Positions 24,000-35,392 of a stretch of 64,000 bases of DNA are shown here, one piece after another (within the stretch, counting starts at the first letter, position 1; each line of letters begins with the position of its first letter). The notes below the pieces were generated by a model. The model did not search any database, had not been told where the DNA came from, and worked only from the letters and a program-made list of their open reading frames with translations. The DNA comes from Rhytidiadelphus loreus (taxonomy: Eukaryota; Streptophyta; Bryopsida; Hypnales; Hylocomiaceae): contig OX344761.1 in NCBI GenBank assembly GCA_947034895.1, positions 21,092,863-21,156,862 of the forward strand. The letters are read 5' to 3'. The position numbers were made by a program, and so were the translations under genes.

Positions 24000-24480
24000 T
24001 GCTTTTCGAGTGCATTGCCATTATGATAAAAAAAAAAGGTTGATAAGATTGTGGTGATAAGTGGATCACTAACGCAAATAGGAGGGTTGCCTAGGTGGCA
24101 GAATTGGGTGGATGGCGGTAATGGACAGTTCTACCTTAGATAGAAGAACTATCTTCCACACACTCTTAATTCACGGTGATCATAAGACCAAAGTTTACTC
24201 TTCTCCTTCTTCTTCGACTCTTGGTGCAATGAGGAATCAAAATGTACAAACAATGTACATTTCAGAAGGTGGAGTCTTTGAGAGTCCGCGTGCTTCCATT
24301 CAGTTTGTGGACCTCCTTCCGTCCCTGAAATCTGCAGAGGATGAGAGGACCCACTTGGAAGTTGGAAGCCACTCAAACTGCCAACCATATTGCAGTGCTA
24401 TTAAAGCTATAGAAGAAAGAAAAAAAAATTACAAAAATGAAGCACCAATGGCAAACCTAGACTGAGTGCGCTGCACGTCT
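24000..24480 (+). other. 117-codon reading frame of unknown origin
   Basis: A frame at 24112-24465 begins MAVMDSSTLDRRTIFHTLL and ends MANLD. It includes the element-like sequence AATGTACAAACAATGTACAT, also found in family D-type repeats, so at least its middle is repeat-derived. No domain is recognised and no splice sites stand out. It is probably not a gene. Confidence 0.2.
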
Positions 24481-25054
24481 GTACAATGATATGATAGCTT
24501 CAGTGTCGGGAAATCCAATTCTTCAGAGAAAAGGTGAATCAAAGAGAGAAAAAGCCAGATCCACACTCCACAGCACCTCCGTCCGTCTCCTGTTGACAGT
24601 TGACACACAGGAAACTCCTTTTTTTAAGTTACTACCAAAGAACTTATTATAAACAGTCGGCTGCAACTCAAGGCAGTGCCTGCAGGCAGCTGCACCGGCA
24701 ACATCATCAGAGCCGAACCGAATTGAAGCGAACCGAAGCGAACCGAAGCGAACCGCAAAGGTAGATTCTTTTCGTCGATGCTATAGAACCTTCCGTGGCA
24801 CCCCACCCACTCAAAAAACTAGTGGTTGAAACTTCCATGTCACAGTCTCTCTCTGGCTACGTCACAGTCAAAACATTATATACAGTATACAGGCACACCC
24901 GACTTTCTCTACAATCACATCCCCAATTCTCTCACCGAGCCCAAAAAAGAAAAAGAAAAAGCAACAGCCGGGTACTAGGTGAAGCTTATTATACGGATTG
25001 ACAACAATGACAAGTGTATATTAAAAAGTGTTGGAGAACATTCTTCTTTCGTGT
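24481..25054. promoter_or_regulatory. Possible promoter region with short GAACCGAAGC repeats
   Basis: Bases 24713-24758 hold about four copies of a 10-11 bp unit (GAACCGAAGC). At 24870-24892 there is ATTATATACAGTATACAGG followed by a pyrimidine-rich stretch (TTTCTCTACAATCACATCCC), which resembles a TATA box and plant leader, but no coding exon follows. It is a weak call. Confidence 0.2.
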
Positions 25055-25059
25055 GAAGG

Positions 25060-25390
25060 CTTGAAGGTAGGAGTCTCTAAAAAGCACGCAGGCTTTCAAA
25101 TGGCTCTCTTCCTTAAAATGTACACTAGTTGTACATGTTGCTTTTTCACAGCCTTCAACAATGTATAGGTAGTGTACATTTAAGGAGGTGAGCCCTATGC
25201 CAATTCGACTTCAAAATTTTATAACTAATTCCACAAAGCTCCCAAAAAATATGAATTTAATTGGGTTATAAGTCAATTTTATTTGCCTTTCAAGGAAAAT
25301 TTACTGAAAAAATTGATTTCAAGATGTTTCACCTCTCCAAAATTTAGTTCCGGACCTTAAATGGTCCATTTATAAACCTCCTACCTTAAG
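25060..25390. mobile_element. Family D-like element with internal GTACA foldback
   Basis: The ends AAGGTAGGAGTCTCTAAAAA and ATTTATAAACCTCCTACCTT are imperfect inverted repeats. Inside, CTTAAAATGTACACTA (about 25113-25128) and TAGTGTACATTTAAG (about 25171-25185) face each other. It is non-coding. The flanking TA is present only on the right. Confidence 0.55.
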
Positions 25391-25434
25391 GTGGGTACCC
25401 CAAATAAAAGGTACACAAAGTGGTGAAATTAGGT

Positions 25435-25620
25435 TGGCTTTACAATTAGGTTGCCTTACCTCAAGAAGGGTTAGATACCAATTCCATCTTTCTTCCTAGG
25501 AAAATATACTGAAAATTGTTTCAAGGAGTTTAGCTTCCCCTAAAAAAGGTAATCATCTCTTAAATGGTTTCTTTAAGAGGAGACTACCTTAGATTTTCAA
25601 AAACAAAATATTGGTACATT
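25435..25620. repeat. Small family D-related inverted repeat
   Basis: The sequence from TTAGGTTGCCTTACCTCAAG to AAGAGGAGACTACCTTAGA resembles a shortened family D element. It follows the preceding copy directly and is degraded. Confidence 0.3.
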
Positions 25621-26378
25621 GAAGAAAGAAAATGTACCTATGTGTCATGTTTGCTTTTAGAGCACAATGGCTTTTAGAGCAAATTACCTTATATTATGGG
25701 GGAAAAGAACACGTTGGTTCTTTGTCAGGTTTACTGACTAATGGAGGTATTAAAGATGGAATTTGCCATCTACGATGATGAGTCATAGATAGTTGACCCA
25801 TCAGCAATAAGACACTTCATTTACGCTGGTTTTTAATTGAAAAACTGGCGATATGTAACCCAAACCAACTGTCTGCTTCTAGAACGTTGGGTGCTTAAGT
25901 TACTACTTGGGTGTGACAATAACGAGGTCAGGTGGAGTGGGTGTACTTCAGTTCATTCCAAGCAGAAAAAGAAGTGAAATAAAAAAGAAGCACTCAAAGA
26001 AAAAAAAAGACCGACTTCCTGAGTTCTGACAGTCAGTTCAGTCCCCAACTCCCCGTTTGAAATAATTAGAAGTCGAGAACCGCATTCACACATGCGATAA
26101 AAATACAAAAACCGCATACGTCACCCGAACATTCGACTGCCCAACTATCAAATAAACCACACCAACCAATCCCAGTATCTCACTGAACTCGGGCAGTCCA
26201 CGATCCCAGAATAGTTTCCACCTCCATTCATTCTGGGCTTTTTTTCGTGGCGGCCCGTGTTTCCAGTTACCACTCATGAAGGCGCAGAGGCAGCTGCACT
26301 CAGCTCCCTGTCGGGTATTGATGTCAGCGTGTTCCTTCGCCCCTCGTTTCCTCTGGAGGTCCTCGCCCGCCGAATCAT

Positions 26379-26385
26379 TATAAAG
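26379..26385 (+). promoter_or_regulatory. Candidate TATA box (TATAAAG)
   Basis: TATAAAG lies in a GC-richer segment, with a C-rich upstream region and GGGGCCAAGG just downstream. It precedes the candidate first exon at 26929. Together with the local GC rise it is the best promoter-like site in the window. Confidence 0.4.
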
Positions 26386-26399
26386 GGGCCAAGGGATGC

Positions 26400-28200
26400 T
26401 CATTGTGGAAGCACAGTGGAGAAGAGTGCTCACCAAGTCTCAGTTCAATTCGTGCTTTGTGGAAGACGGAAGCTTGAAGCATACTTATTAGCCGTTGCAG
26501 GCGCTTCTTTTCAGGGCGGCTCCTCAATTCGTTTTTATATATATATTTATGAAACAGAGTTCCCAGTCCTGCTTCATTGTCAGTCATTTGGCGGAGTGTT
26601 GTGCAAGAATCCGTGGGCTCATAGAGTTGTAGGGGTGTATAAAGGATTTGACAGGATAAGTTGTTGCATTCTTGCAATAGGTTTTCAGCTTGGAAGAGAC
26701 TCTGTTGTTGCGAGGGTCGTTTGTAGTGGTCGTTTGTAGCAACTTCTTTATTGGGCTTTGATAGGCCACAACCAGAGTGTTGTGTGCGAGAATCCTAGAA
26801 AAGCTCTGTTGGACGGGTTGTTTGGTGTTAGGGATTTGGAGTTTCAATTGAAGGCGAGAGGTGGGTGTTGTGGTGTCAAAAGGGTGGATATAGACGATTA
26901 GGTCATTCCTGTTGTTGTGAAGGGAAGAATGGCGTTGCGGACGAATCGTGTTTTGAAGAAATACGCCCCGTTTTACTCTCGGGTGCGTGCTAGCGAAGGC
27001 TCAGACTCTGACAGCGCTGCAATGCGTTCCAGTTTCCAGGCTTGGCCTACTTCTTCGCCCTCTTTCGGTTGGCTTCAGCGTGCATTTTCGAATGGCTCCT
27101 CTCATGCGCACGTTCCGTTGTCCGAGAGTCCGAAGCGAGAACTCAGGATGCGATCAGCGACGAAAGTCGGGAGAAGAAGTAGCCACTCGAAAAAGCAGAA
27201 GAAGCAGTTTCCCAAGCTGTGGTGGTGAGCTCTTCTCGGGGCTGGCTGGTGTCGTATATTTTAGCACCTTCAAATGTGCAACGGTCTCGATTGCGTGACC
27301 GGGGATGAACCTGCCATTTTGACCATCGCCTTGTGAGCCGTTGTGTTCGACTACCAAGATTCAATTCGGATGATTGATTACGGGTAGGGCGAGGACAAAG
27401 CATGTCCAGGAGAATCAAGAGCTGCAAATAGGGGCCGGTGTAGAGTACTTGACCATTAAATTTTGTGTGAAATGCGACATTGTATACACTTTGGTCATGG
27501 CAGCGGTTCTTACACTAAGTACTATTTATTTTTTTGCAAGATGGTAGACAATCATCTTGCTTATGTTAAAAGAAAGACGGTCTTACTTTAGAGGCAATGA
27601 CGGTTGCCGAGCAACCAGACTTCAATGTCACATTCCTAATGTGAATTTTTTTACAACCCATGCTGGGTATGTACACTTTACCATCAGCTTCTTTGTTTCC
27701 AACTCTTGAATGCTTTGCAGTTTGACTGTCACTCAGCATAGTCTGTTGAATTTTTTTCTTGACACATTCAATCAATATCATGCCGGGTCGAGAGACCTTT
27801 CGGTTCATGAAGGGTTGGGTCTACATGACACGTTTAGAATGGACTTCTGCGACTACTTTGAGGTGCTGAGTCTCGTAGTTACTTGCAATTGACGTCATCG
27901 CAGGTAGTTATCGAGCTTCTTTTGAAGTGGCTGTGATGTCGACAATAACGGAGTCTCTGTGGGACCAGCATCTTCATTGGGACATTCGACCATGGTCCAG
28001 ATGGACCTTTGACTGGACAGTAAGTTTAGTACCCGTGCGTTTGTGTCAGTATTTGGTTATCAGTTTTTTGCCGTCATACATGTTTCATGCTGACCTTTTC
28101 AAAGCATCATCAGTACATTTTAAACACGAATTCTGTCCCTGGAAGAACATGTGGTGTATTAGGCCCTTGTAACTGATTCTGTTTCAACCGAAGATTTCAA
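26400..28200 (+). CDS. Candidate gene remnant or first exon, function unknown
   Basis: This 1.8-kb segment is unique in the window, GC-richer, and free of the repeat families. The best start is the ATG at 26929 (frame open from 26917), giving about 100 codons that begin MALRTNRVLKKYAPFYSRVR and end in a very basic segment (SHSKKQKKQFPKLWW, stop at 27226-27228). A donor-like GTGAGC at 27225 could splice the exon onward just before that stop. The N-terminus is basic and lacks acidic residues for 20 positions, compatible with organelle targeting, but that is only inference. Downstream, 27927-28172 holds an 81-codon Trp-rich frame. No family is recognised; it could be a pseudogene or non-coding transcript. 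Confidence 0.3.
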
Positions 28201-29289
28201 CTCTCTGCTGCTTCGGGTGTTATTAGCTTTGAGGATTAACTTTTGACTTCAGTTAGTGTTGAGGGAAAAGACTGAAGAGTGCATTATATGCGTTCATTTG
28301 AGACTCGTGAAAAAGTGAATTTCACCTCAATTTGTAGTTCAATGTTTGTTGAGAATTCTGGAACCTGGATTCGCTACATTGGAATGTTTATGCTAGAAGC
28401 TTTACTTTGGATAGTAACTGAAGCTTGCTATAATATATAAAACCTCGGTACCTCAATTTTAAAATGAAATCTACAGTTCGGCAGTGGATATACTGCCTTG
28501 TAAATCCAGTCGGTTTGTCAATGTTGCTTATGAGTTGACCAATCCTTGCCATCTCATCCGGGCCAATGTATTGATAGTCTCGACGATGACCACCCCAGTG
28601 AAGACTTTTTGTTAAAAAGTTTACAAATACCTCATATTCATTCTTGAGCCATAATAAAGTGGGGGAAGAAATACTGAATTGCTAATAATTGAAAAAATTA
28701 ATTGAAAAATGTCAACTTCAATGGTGAGAGTGTTGTAGTTCACACTCTACATAATAACTTACACCCTGAGATTTTGTTTTAGTATTTTTGAGGAGAAAAA
28801 AAACGATTTCGAAAATTCTTTTTGTGATAATATGCTATGACTGCCTGCTTAATGAAACTTGTCATAGCTTTCATGTCATCAATCTAAAGAGGTCTTGACG
28901 GTTCTAAGCATTCCATGTACACATACACGTGTGCAATCGAATCCAATTATTTTTATTTTAAAAATGGCAAAATTTCTCTGAGATCTGTGTTTGTGCAAAG
29001 TAAGATTCGAAGGCTGTGGTGACGTTGGAGCTCTCCAAAATCAGTTGCGTCATCACTTGTACGTAGCCATGTGGTGCCACCAAACTCGTCACTTTCCAGA
29101 AACTTTGAAATTGGGATTGTGAGATTTGATTGAATCTTGAAACTACCGAAACCTTCTTTTTCTTTTTCTTTTTTTCTTTTTTTTTCCTTTTCTTTTTGTG
29201 TGTGGAGATGCATGCATGAACAATTGAAAAACACAAGGCTATTGTCAGAGCAAAAATTTTGGCCACCAAGAATGGATGAGCTTTTTAGT
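28201..29289. other. Unique interval with a pyrimidine tract
   Basis: No gene is supported. Bases 29153-29200 are an almost pure T/C tract. The two minus-strand frames over it (93 and 103 codons) are low-complexity Lys/Glu translations and not credible genes. Confidence 0.45.
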
Positions 29290-29294
29290 CATGG

Positions 29295-29365
29295 CAAGTA
29301 AAAAGCTAGCTGGAATTCGAACATGAAACTCTACTTGAAAGTCACAACCACTCAATGGATAACTT
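29295..29365 (-). other. tRNA-like or SINE-head-like sequence
   Basis: On the minus strand it reads ATTGAGTGGTTGTGACTTTC, then AAGTAGAGTTTCAT, then GTTCGAATTCC. The last part matches the internal B box (GTTCGANTC) of tRNA genes and tRNA-derived SINEs, and the first resembles a degenerate A box. No complete cloverleaf or acceptor stem can be drawn, so it is not called a tRNA. Confidence 0.25.
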
Positions 29366-29369
29366 AAGA

Positions 29370-29832
29370 TACTGAGACCAGTATGCCTTGTGCCATAACC
29401 ACGATATAATAAAGTATAAAAGTAGAAGTATTTTTTTAATTCATAAAAACTTCAAAATTCAATATCTTTTCTATTGTGAGTCAAGATGCCACTATGCAAA
29501 GTCTATGCACTCTTCTTTGGTTTTCCAACCACTATAAGAAACATGTGTTTTAGGTGACGTTTTATAATTTTTAATGACAGATATTAGGTGACCTTCAAGA
29601 GAACAACTTATATTTTTATGTTGATAATAATGTTCAATATAACATCCAAATGTTAGATCTGACATTACTTGTGACATAGAAACACATGTTTGTTCTATTA
29701 GACGTCACCTAAAATTTGTCATCAAAAATTATAAAACGTCACATAAAACACATGTTTCTTATAGTGAACGGTACTAAGAATTCAACCAAGAGACACATGG
29801 TTCTAGAGGTCTCATTGTAGCAAACAAACAAC
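29370..29832. mobile_element. Family F repeat, copy 2, interrupted by a CACTA MITE
   Basis: It matches 19580-19812 in order: CTTGTGCCATAACCAC, TTTTTAATTCATAAAAACTT, CAAAGTCTATGCACTC, then after the MITE GGTACTAAG...CAAACAAACAACC. The MITE accounts for the extra length. Confidence 0.55.
29530..29766. mobile_element. CACTA-type MITE with AAC target duplication
   Basis: The 237-bp element starts CACTATAAGAAACATGTGTT and ends in its complement. About 60 bp at each end pair with few mismatches (TTAGGTGACG versus TTATGTGACG and so on). Both flanks are AAC (29527-29529, 29767-29769). The middle is unpaired AT-rich sequence. The end sequence CACTA-AAGAAA is shared with the elements at 4895 and 45637, so they form one related group. 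Confidence 0.9.
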
Positions 29833-31495
29833 CTAATTTAATATATGAATGGCTGAATAAGCATTCCTTTCATAATTGTTTTAACTTTTGTGAAAGTTTT
29901 TCCTTCAAAGATAAATTGTGACCTCACCCATCCCTACTTATATTAGTATTTTACGGATCTTATAGAATCAATTATGAATTTTGAAGAAGAAACCACCCAA
30001 AATTCTAAAAATGCCCACTCCCGCACATGAGCACTATTGGTGGATTGAGGAATGCAAATATAAACCTTTGTGTTAGAGAACACTTTTAGAGCTTGAATTG
30101 CTTTAGAACCTCCTACCTTACATATAGTGTCACATACATTGATAGGAAAAATCAACATAGTCATGATTGTATTAAGTTTGGCCAGTATTTGTGTAGTGGA
30201 CTTTAAGCCTTTATAGCCAAGGGTATTGTAGCAAGAAGTGACTAAATTCTTGACCTCTAGTCTAAAATAGATATTTGTTTATAAAATACTTTACTCCTTT
30301 AACCATATAGAGTTGCATTTATCCTGAGGATGCATCAATTATAATCTTTTTGTGGTCATTGGACATTGCATGTTGAAGATTATAATGTTTGTAAAATGTG
30401 TATATCAAATGGAGAAAATATGATTTTTTTTTTTAGGTTCTCCAATTTGGTGAACAATAGGTGTGAGAATTTTCTTTTCAACTTATAAGTGAATTGATTT
30501 AGTTATATGTACACTTGATAGCCCCAAAATGATACATTATACACTAGCTTTGATGTCCTACAAAAATTTTGGTGATTTTGGGAGTTCATGGATGTTTAAT
30601 ATAATTATATGAAGGTTTGCGAAGAAATATGTAGAGAATATGAACTTTAGGGTTAGGACCAAGGTATGGTAAACTAAAGATATGGTGATATGGTGATATA
30701 ATGTCATGAACAAAATAGATTTAGAAAAAAATTATTCGCCTTTGAAATACCAAATAATATTAAATGTTGTATTAAATGGAATATATATATAGGCAACTAT
30801 TGTACAACTTTCTTGTGTGATCATCTTTTGTGATGAAAATCAATCACATGTCTTCTTTATTTTCTTCATGCCTCAAAAGTCAACGAGATCCAATTTATTT
30901 CTCATAATCATATTTCTTTATACTATCAATCAATTTTTTTTCTTAATAATGTATATACTTGGGACAAACTTGTATGTACAATTCTATATTATGAGATTTT
31001 GATGTATCCAAATCATGATTTAATTAGTGCATATAATATACAAAAACTTTGTGCAAATGTTGACTTCTAAAAAAATTAGCAACAACAACAATTTCCAAAA
31101 GTCAATATAAATGTTATAGCGGTGCTTCAAATTTCAAGCATTCATTGTAATATATATCAAATTAGCACCAATGAAATGTGTATACTTATGTTTTCATTCA
31201 AGAGTGTTATTTGAATTCAAAATTTTATGGTGAAAAACTTGATGGTTTGTTGACATTTTTTAGCCAAATTATTTTTTAGGGTGCAATTTGGCACTATAAT
31301 GCCAGAAAACCCCTAAAATTGACAAACTTTATTTCATTAGTTTGGCTTACATTCAAAAATGTCATATTTATGGCTAAAATTCACATTACGAGTGTACGAG
31401 CAAGAAATGATCAAAATACACTAAAACGGTGATCCATGGATTGAGGGCCTTCTCCTTTTGAAAAGTGAATAGGAACATTTAATTTTAATATCTGA
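29833..31495. other. AT-rich interval, no gene
   Basis: A family D-type end (GAACCTCCTACCTTACATA) occurs near 30110. GATATGGT repeats occur near 30685. The remaining sequence is AT-rich with no convincing frame. Confidence 0.4.
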
Positions 31496-32416
31496 GCCCC
31501 TAAAAATTTGCCAAGTGTCCCTTTGCGGAATGATGCAAGGTTCAAATAAGATTTGGGTAGAATCTTGCAATCTCAATTTTTGACTTGATTTTTTGAAACC
31601 TTTTTGAAGATAGGAAAACACATTATTTAGCTTTATGGAAATATAATTTTTATTCCTATTGATGCCGAAGTGCAAAAGTTATGCCACCCTAAGCCCAAAA
31701 TGGATTTGTTGGGCAACACAAAAAATATCAGTAAAATTCATAATGAAATTTTCAAATTTTTGTTCTTATAGAAAATAATTTTGTCTAAATAAAAAGACTT
31801 GATTCATCCCATTTGAACTATTAATGAGAAAAGCATGAAGAGTCTTGCTTTTCGGACAATCTGAACATCTTCTTCAAAAAATAACTAACATGATTCATTT
31901 TTAAATTCAATTTTCACAAATTTATTTTGACACGGTTAAGTTTGTTTACTAATACAATTTCACTGGTGTGAATAGTGTGTTTTAATTTCTATCGAACAGA
32001 ACTACCAAAGATATAGTTTTGCCTTCTATTTCAAACCTACTTCTATAAAACAATTTTTAGAGAATCAAAACTAATTGTATTTTTTTGGAATTTTCTTTTA
32101 TTATACTTTGAACTCAATTTTTGAACATGAAAATTTTTCTAATGCAAAAATTTAAAGTTGAAAAAGATTCAAAATCCAAAAATTTAGAAATGAAAGGTGC
32201 AAAAAATACTTATTTTCTTCACTTCAAATGCAAATATCTTGCAATATACATGGTCAAAATTTCCAAAATTTATGCTACACATTTTTATACTTGTCTAGTG
32301 CAAAGATCTTATAGTTACATATGTAAAAAAATAAAAATAAAAATAAAATATCTTGCAATAGAAATGGCAATTTTGGATGTTTTTTTAACAAAAGAGGCCT
32401 TCATTGTCAAGGGTTA
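31496..32416 (+). mobile_element. Family C element, copy 4
   Basis: It starts near AGCCCCTAAAAATTTGCCAA and GTCCCTTTGCGG, and ends AGAGGCCTTCATTGTCAAGG followed by GTTAA. It carries the family order: TTGTTGGGCAACACAAAAAA, GAAGAGTCTTGCTTTTCGGA, GAACATCTTCTTCAAAAAAT, then TCAAATGCAAATATCTTGCA. About 920 bp, as for copies 1 and 2. The ends are more diverged. Confidence 0.6.
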
Positions 32417-32549
32417 AAATGCACTCAAACACCTCCCACCAAAGAAATAGATCTAAATTTTTTTATTTTCCGATCTTGCGACCCCTCCTAAAATTTTAAC
32501 ATTATTCCATGCTATAGGAAGAACTATTTGGGACTAAAAACAGTTATTT

Positions 32550-33082
32550 TTCCATCCTACAACCCCCCTCCTAAATTTCAAAGTTATGCATGGTAAGGTA
32601 GGAGGCTCTTAAAGCGACCCTTTAGAAGCTCATTGTAGTTTCGGGGAAGCCAAACTCCTTAAAAATATTTATAGTAAATCTTGGTAGGAAGAGGATTGAA
32701 ATTGACATTTAGTCCGAGTTGTTTTTCATATTTTGCTCCATGTTTTGGACCTTTGTAGAATTATTTACAAATAATTGAAGTTGAAATGTAGTAGTTTCTA
32801 AAAGTGACCCCTTCCTGAAATGTACACATCTGCTAAATTGAGGAGAGTGAATCAACCCCTTCCTAAAATGTACACAGTTAGTGAATTCAAAAAAGAGAAC
32901 AGACACCCTTCTGAAATGTACACAGTTAGTGAATTCAAGAAAGTGAACCGCAACCCTCCTGAAATGTACGCGACCCCCTCCTGAAATGTACACTATAAGT
33001 AAATTGAAGAAACTGAACCGCAGCCCTCCTGAAGTGTACGCGACCCCGTCCTCAAATGTAAGTACGCAGACTGTAAACGAAG
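32550..33082 (+). repeat. Repeat block: family D-type start plus 48-bp minisatellite
   Basis: It matches 58785-59344 nearly throughout: CCATCCTACAA, GGTAAGGTAGGAGGCTCTTA, TTTCGGGGAAGCC, TTGCTCCATGTTTTGGACCT. From about 32815 it becomes a minisatellite of CCTCCTGAAATGTACACAG and GTTAGTGAATTCAAGAAAGT units. This block directly precedes R copy 1, as its twin precedes R copy 5, so block plus R behave as one composite repeat. Confidence 0.75.
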
Positions 33083-34765
33083 GAAAGTCAACTGTCGTAG
33101 GAGTGGCTTACCGGGGAGGGGGGGTGCGCACCTGGATTTAGTAGATTTCCGATTTGGTTGGTTGGGCCCCGGGAAGGGGCAGTCCAAAGGGAAAGGGTAG
33201 GTATGCCGGGAAGTGTACCCAACTCGTGGTATTGTTTAGTTACTAGAGGCGAAAGAATAGATCGCTCTGTGCTGAGCACGTCGATAATAACAAGACGCTG
33301 GGTTATTATATCCGTTCGAGGAAGTGATGCCTGCAAACGTTATGGTTTAACTTAAGGAATATGTTGCTCTTGCCTCACAAGCCGTTTCAGGCAGAGAGCG
33401 GGGACTTCATTCGAGGGTTACACTACTTGCAGAAGACGGAGAACATGGAATCTTACATGCTTCAATGAGGAAGCGCACTCTTTGCGTGCTGCGTTTTCAA
33501 AGAATTGTAGAACTCTTACACCATAGCTAGGGTTTACGGGTCCGATTCGTGACAGGCTCAGTCTTCGTTTCGGAAATACTGTATGTGTTTAGGGTTTGAA
33601 GCTCGAGTGACCTCTGGAATCAGAAGGCCTACACTGGCTCAGAATCGGTGGTCTTGGATGTGGTTATGAGTTTTCATACGGGCGGGTGCAGCGTATTTCA
33701 GTACCCGGGGGGATGAAAGGCAATGAGATCATAGTTTCAACTTTCTGTTATGATGGAGTACTTCGAAGGCTTTGTAACCGCAGTTGGCAGCTTTCATACG
33801 CGATCGTCCATCTTTCAGATTGGATTCTCCAAAAATTTACCCATTTGGGGAATTGACCCATTTGGATATGAATGCTTGTTCGTGCCCGGTTCCATGCTTA
33901 TGATTCTAGAGTCGGTGGGTAAGTTACTTTGGAAGGTAGTATTGCTGCAGGTTCTCAGTGACCAACATCAAGTCAGCCTGTGGATGTCATGAGGATCTGT
34001 GAGCATCGCTTTCTTCACGAATTGTCGACAATGTATCGTTTGTGCTGAAGATACTCCCTCCCTGCGGAGATCTCCAACGGAAGAAATCGATCGATCGATA
34101 CAGACAAATGGGTGAGACCAGAGTAAGCTGCAGCAATTGGTGTGACTCAAGTGTTTGGTTTAGGTCTCTTTTAAGCATCATTTCTTCCTCAGCTGGTGCC
34201 CTGCGTATTTTATTTGATGCCTAGTTAAGCTTATTGCTTGTTATAGATCGAGGTTGCAGTCAGTGTGAGTATTGACATGAGCTTTCCTCTGCATTTCGGT
34301 TTGTGAAAACGAACGTCAATTTCGTGAAAATGATGCAGGATTTCCACAAGAAAAGGACATGAAATGGTTGAGAACATGAAATGATTTAGAGAGCTGAATG
34401 GGAAATGGGTGCTGAAATTCTAGCTTAGCTGTGCACAATGCTGTGAATGAGAACATTGCAAATTGCATATTAATTTTGCACGTCTGTTAGCTTAACGTAA
34501 ATGTCAAATGTTCATGGAATATTGCCAATTTTAATGGAATTGAAAGACAATGTTAACAACTTTATGCGTTATGGAACAGCACTTGAGTTCGGTGCTTTCA
34601 CCCTTGCTTTAACCCTTGAATGTTGACAGGGATGTCAAACATCCGATGGTTGACAAGGAATCTTTGAGTGTAGGATGAAAGTGCAAGTATTTATCTTTGG
34701 AATTGGGTTTGAAAAGAAAAGATCTCCAACGATAATATAAAAGGATGATTTTGAGCATCAGTAAG
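33083..34765 (+). repeat. R repeat, copy 1, longest form
   Basis: It starts AAAGTCAACTGTCGTAGGAG and GTGGCTTACCGGGGAGG, passes GGGCCCCGGGAAGGGGCAGT, CCTGCAAACGTTATGG, TCCGATTCGTGACAGGCTCA, GAGTCGGTGGGTAAGTTACT and GATCTCCAACGGAAGAAATC, and has a tail (about 34190-34765) shared only with copy 4. It is GC-richer than its surroundings and has a gene-like texture. A translation in the middle (33750-33992) includes IWGIDPFGYECLFVPGSMLM. Frames are broken differently in different copies, and no domain is recognised. It could be a repeatedly copied gene fragment or an unknown transposon. Confidence 0.8.
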
Positions 34766-34802
34766 TCAACTGCCTTATTCTTTCCGATTTCCACAAACGG
34801 TA

Positions 34803-35392
34803 TTTTCACAAAGTCGACTGTCTTATCTTAGGAGTGGCTTACCGGGGAGGGGGGGACGTACCTGGATTTAGTAGATTTCCGATTTGGTTGGTTTGTTGGG
34901 CCCCGGGAAGGGGCAGTCCAAAGGGAAGGATAGGCCGGGAAGTGTACCCAGCTCGCGGTATCGTTTAGAGAAGGCGAAAGACGCTGGGTTATTATACCCG
35001 TTCGAGGAAGTGATGCCTGCAAACGATATGGTTTAACTTAAGGAATATGTTGCTCTTGCCGCACAAGTCGTTGGAGGCAGAGGGCGGGGACTTCATTCGA
35101 GGGTTACACTACTTGCAGAAGACGGAGAACATAGATTCTTACATGCTCTAATGAGGAAGCGCACTCTTTGCGTGTTGCGTTTTCAAAGAATTGTAGAACT
35201 CTCACACCATAGCTAGGGTCTACAGGTCCGATTCGTGACAGGCTCAGTCTTCGTTTCGGAAATAGGTGTTTAGGGTTTGAAGCTCGAGTGGCTTCAATTC
35301 TGGAACCCTGAGGCCTAAACTTGCTCAGAATCGGTGGTCTTGGATGTGGTTATGAGTTTTCATACGGGCGTGTGCAGCGTATTTCAGCGAAA
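34803..35392 (+). repeat. R repeat, copy 2, truncated
   Basis: It runs from TTTTCACAAAGTCGACTGTC to GTGCAGCGTATTTCAG and then stops abruptly, where copies 1 and 5 continue TACCCGGGGGG. The tail of copy 1 precedes it within 40 bp, so the two are in tandem. Confidence 0.8.

Noticed and set aside
24149..24388. 79-codon minus-strand frame opposite the 117-codon plus frame
   Set aside because: Antisense shadow with no motif.
26086..26847. Several overlapping frames of 87-160 codons on both strands
   Set aside because: They span the likely promoter and leader, include the TATA box itself, and arise from locally higher GC; none has a recognisable motif.
29153..29200. Two 90-100 codon minus-strand frames rich in Lys/Glu
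   Set aside because: They are translations of a T/C homopolymer-like tract and overlap each other; no coding evidence.
29295..29365. A tRNA gene
   Set aside because: Only a B-box-like and a weak A-box-like phrase are present; no acceptor stem or complete cloverleaf can be built.
32709..33336. Minus-strand proteins of 80-94 codons over the minisatellite and R start
   Set aside because: They are reverse readings of repeat units and differ between copies.
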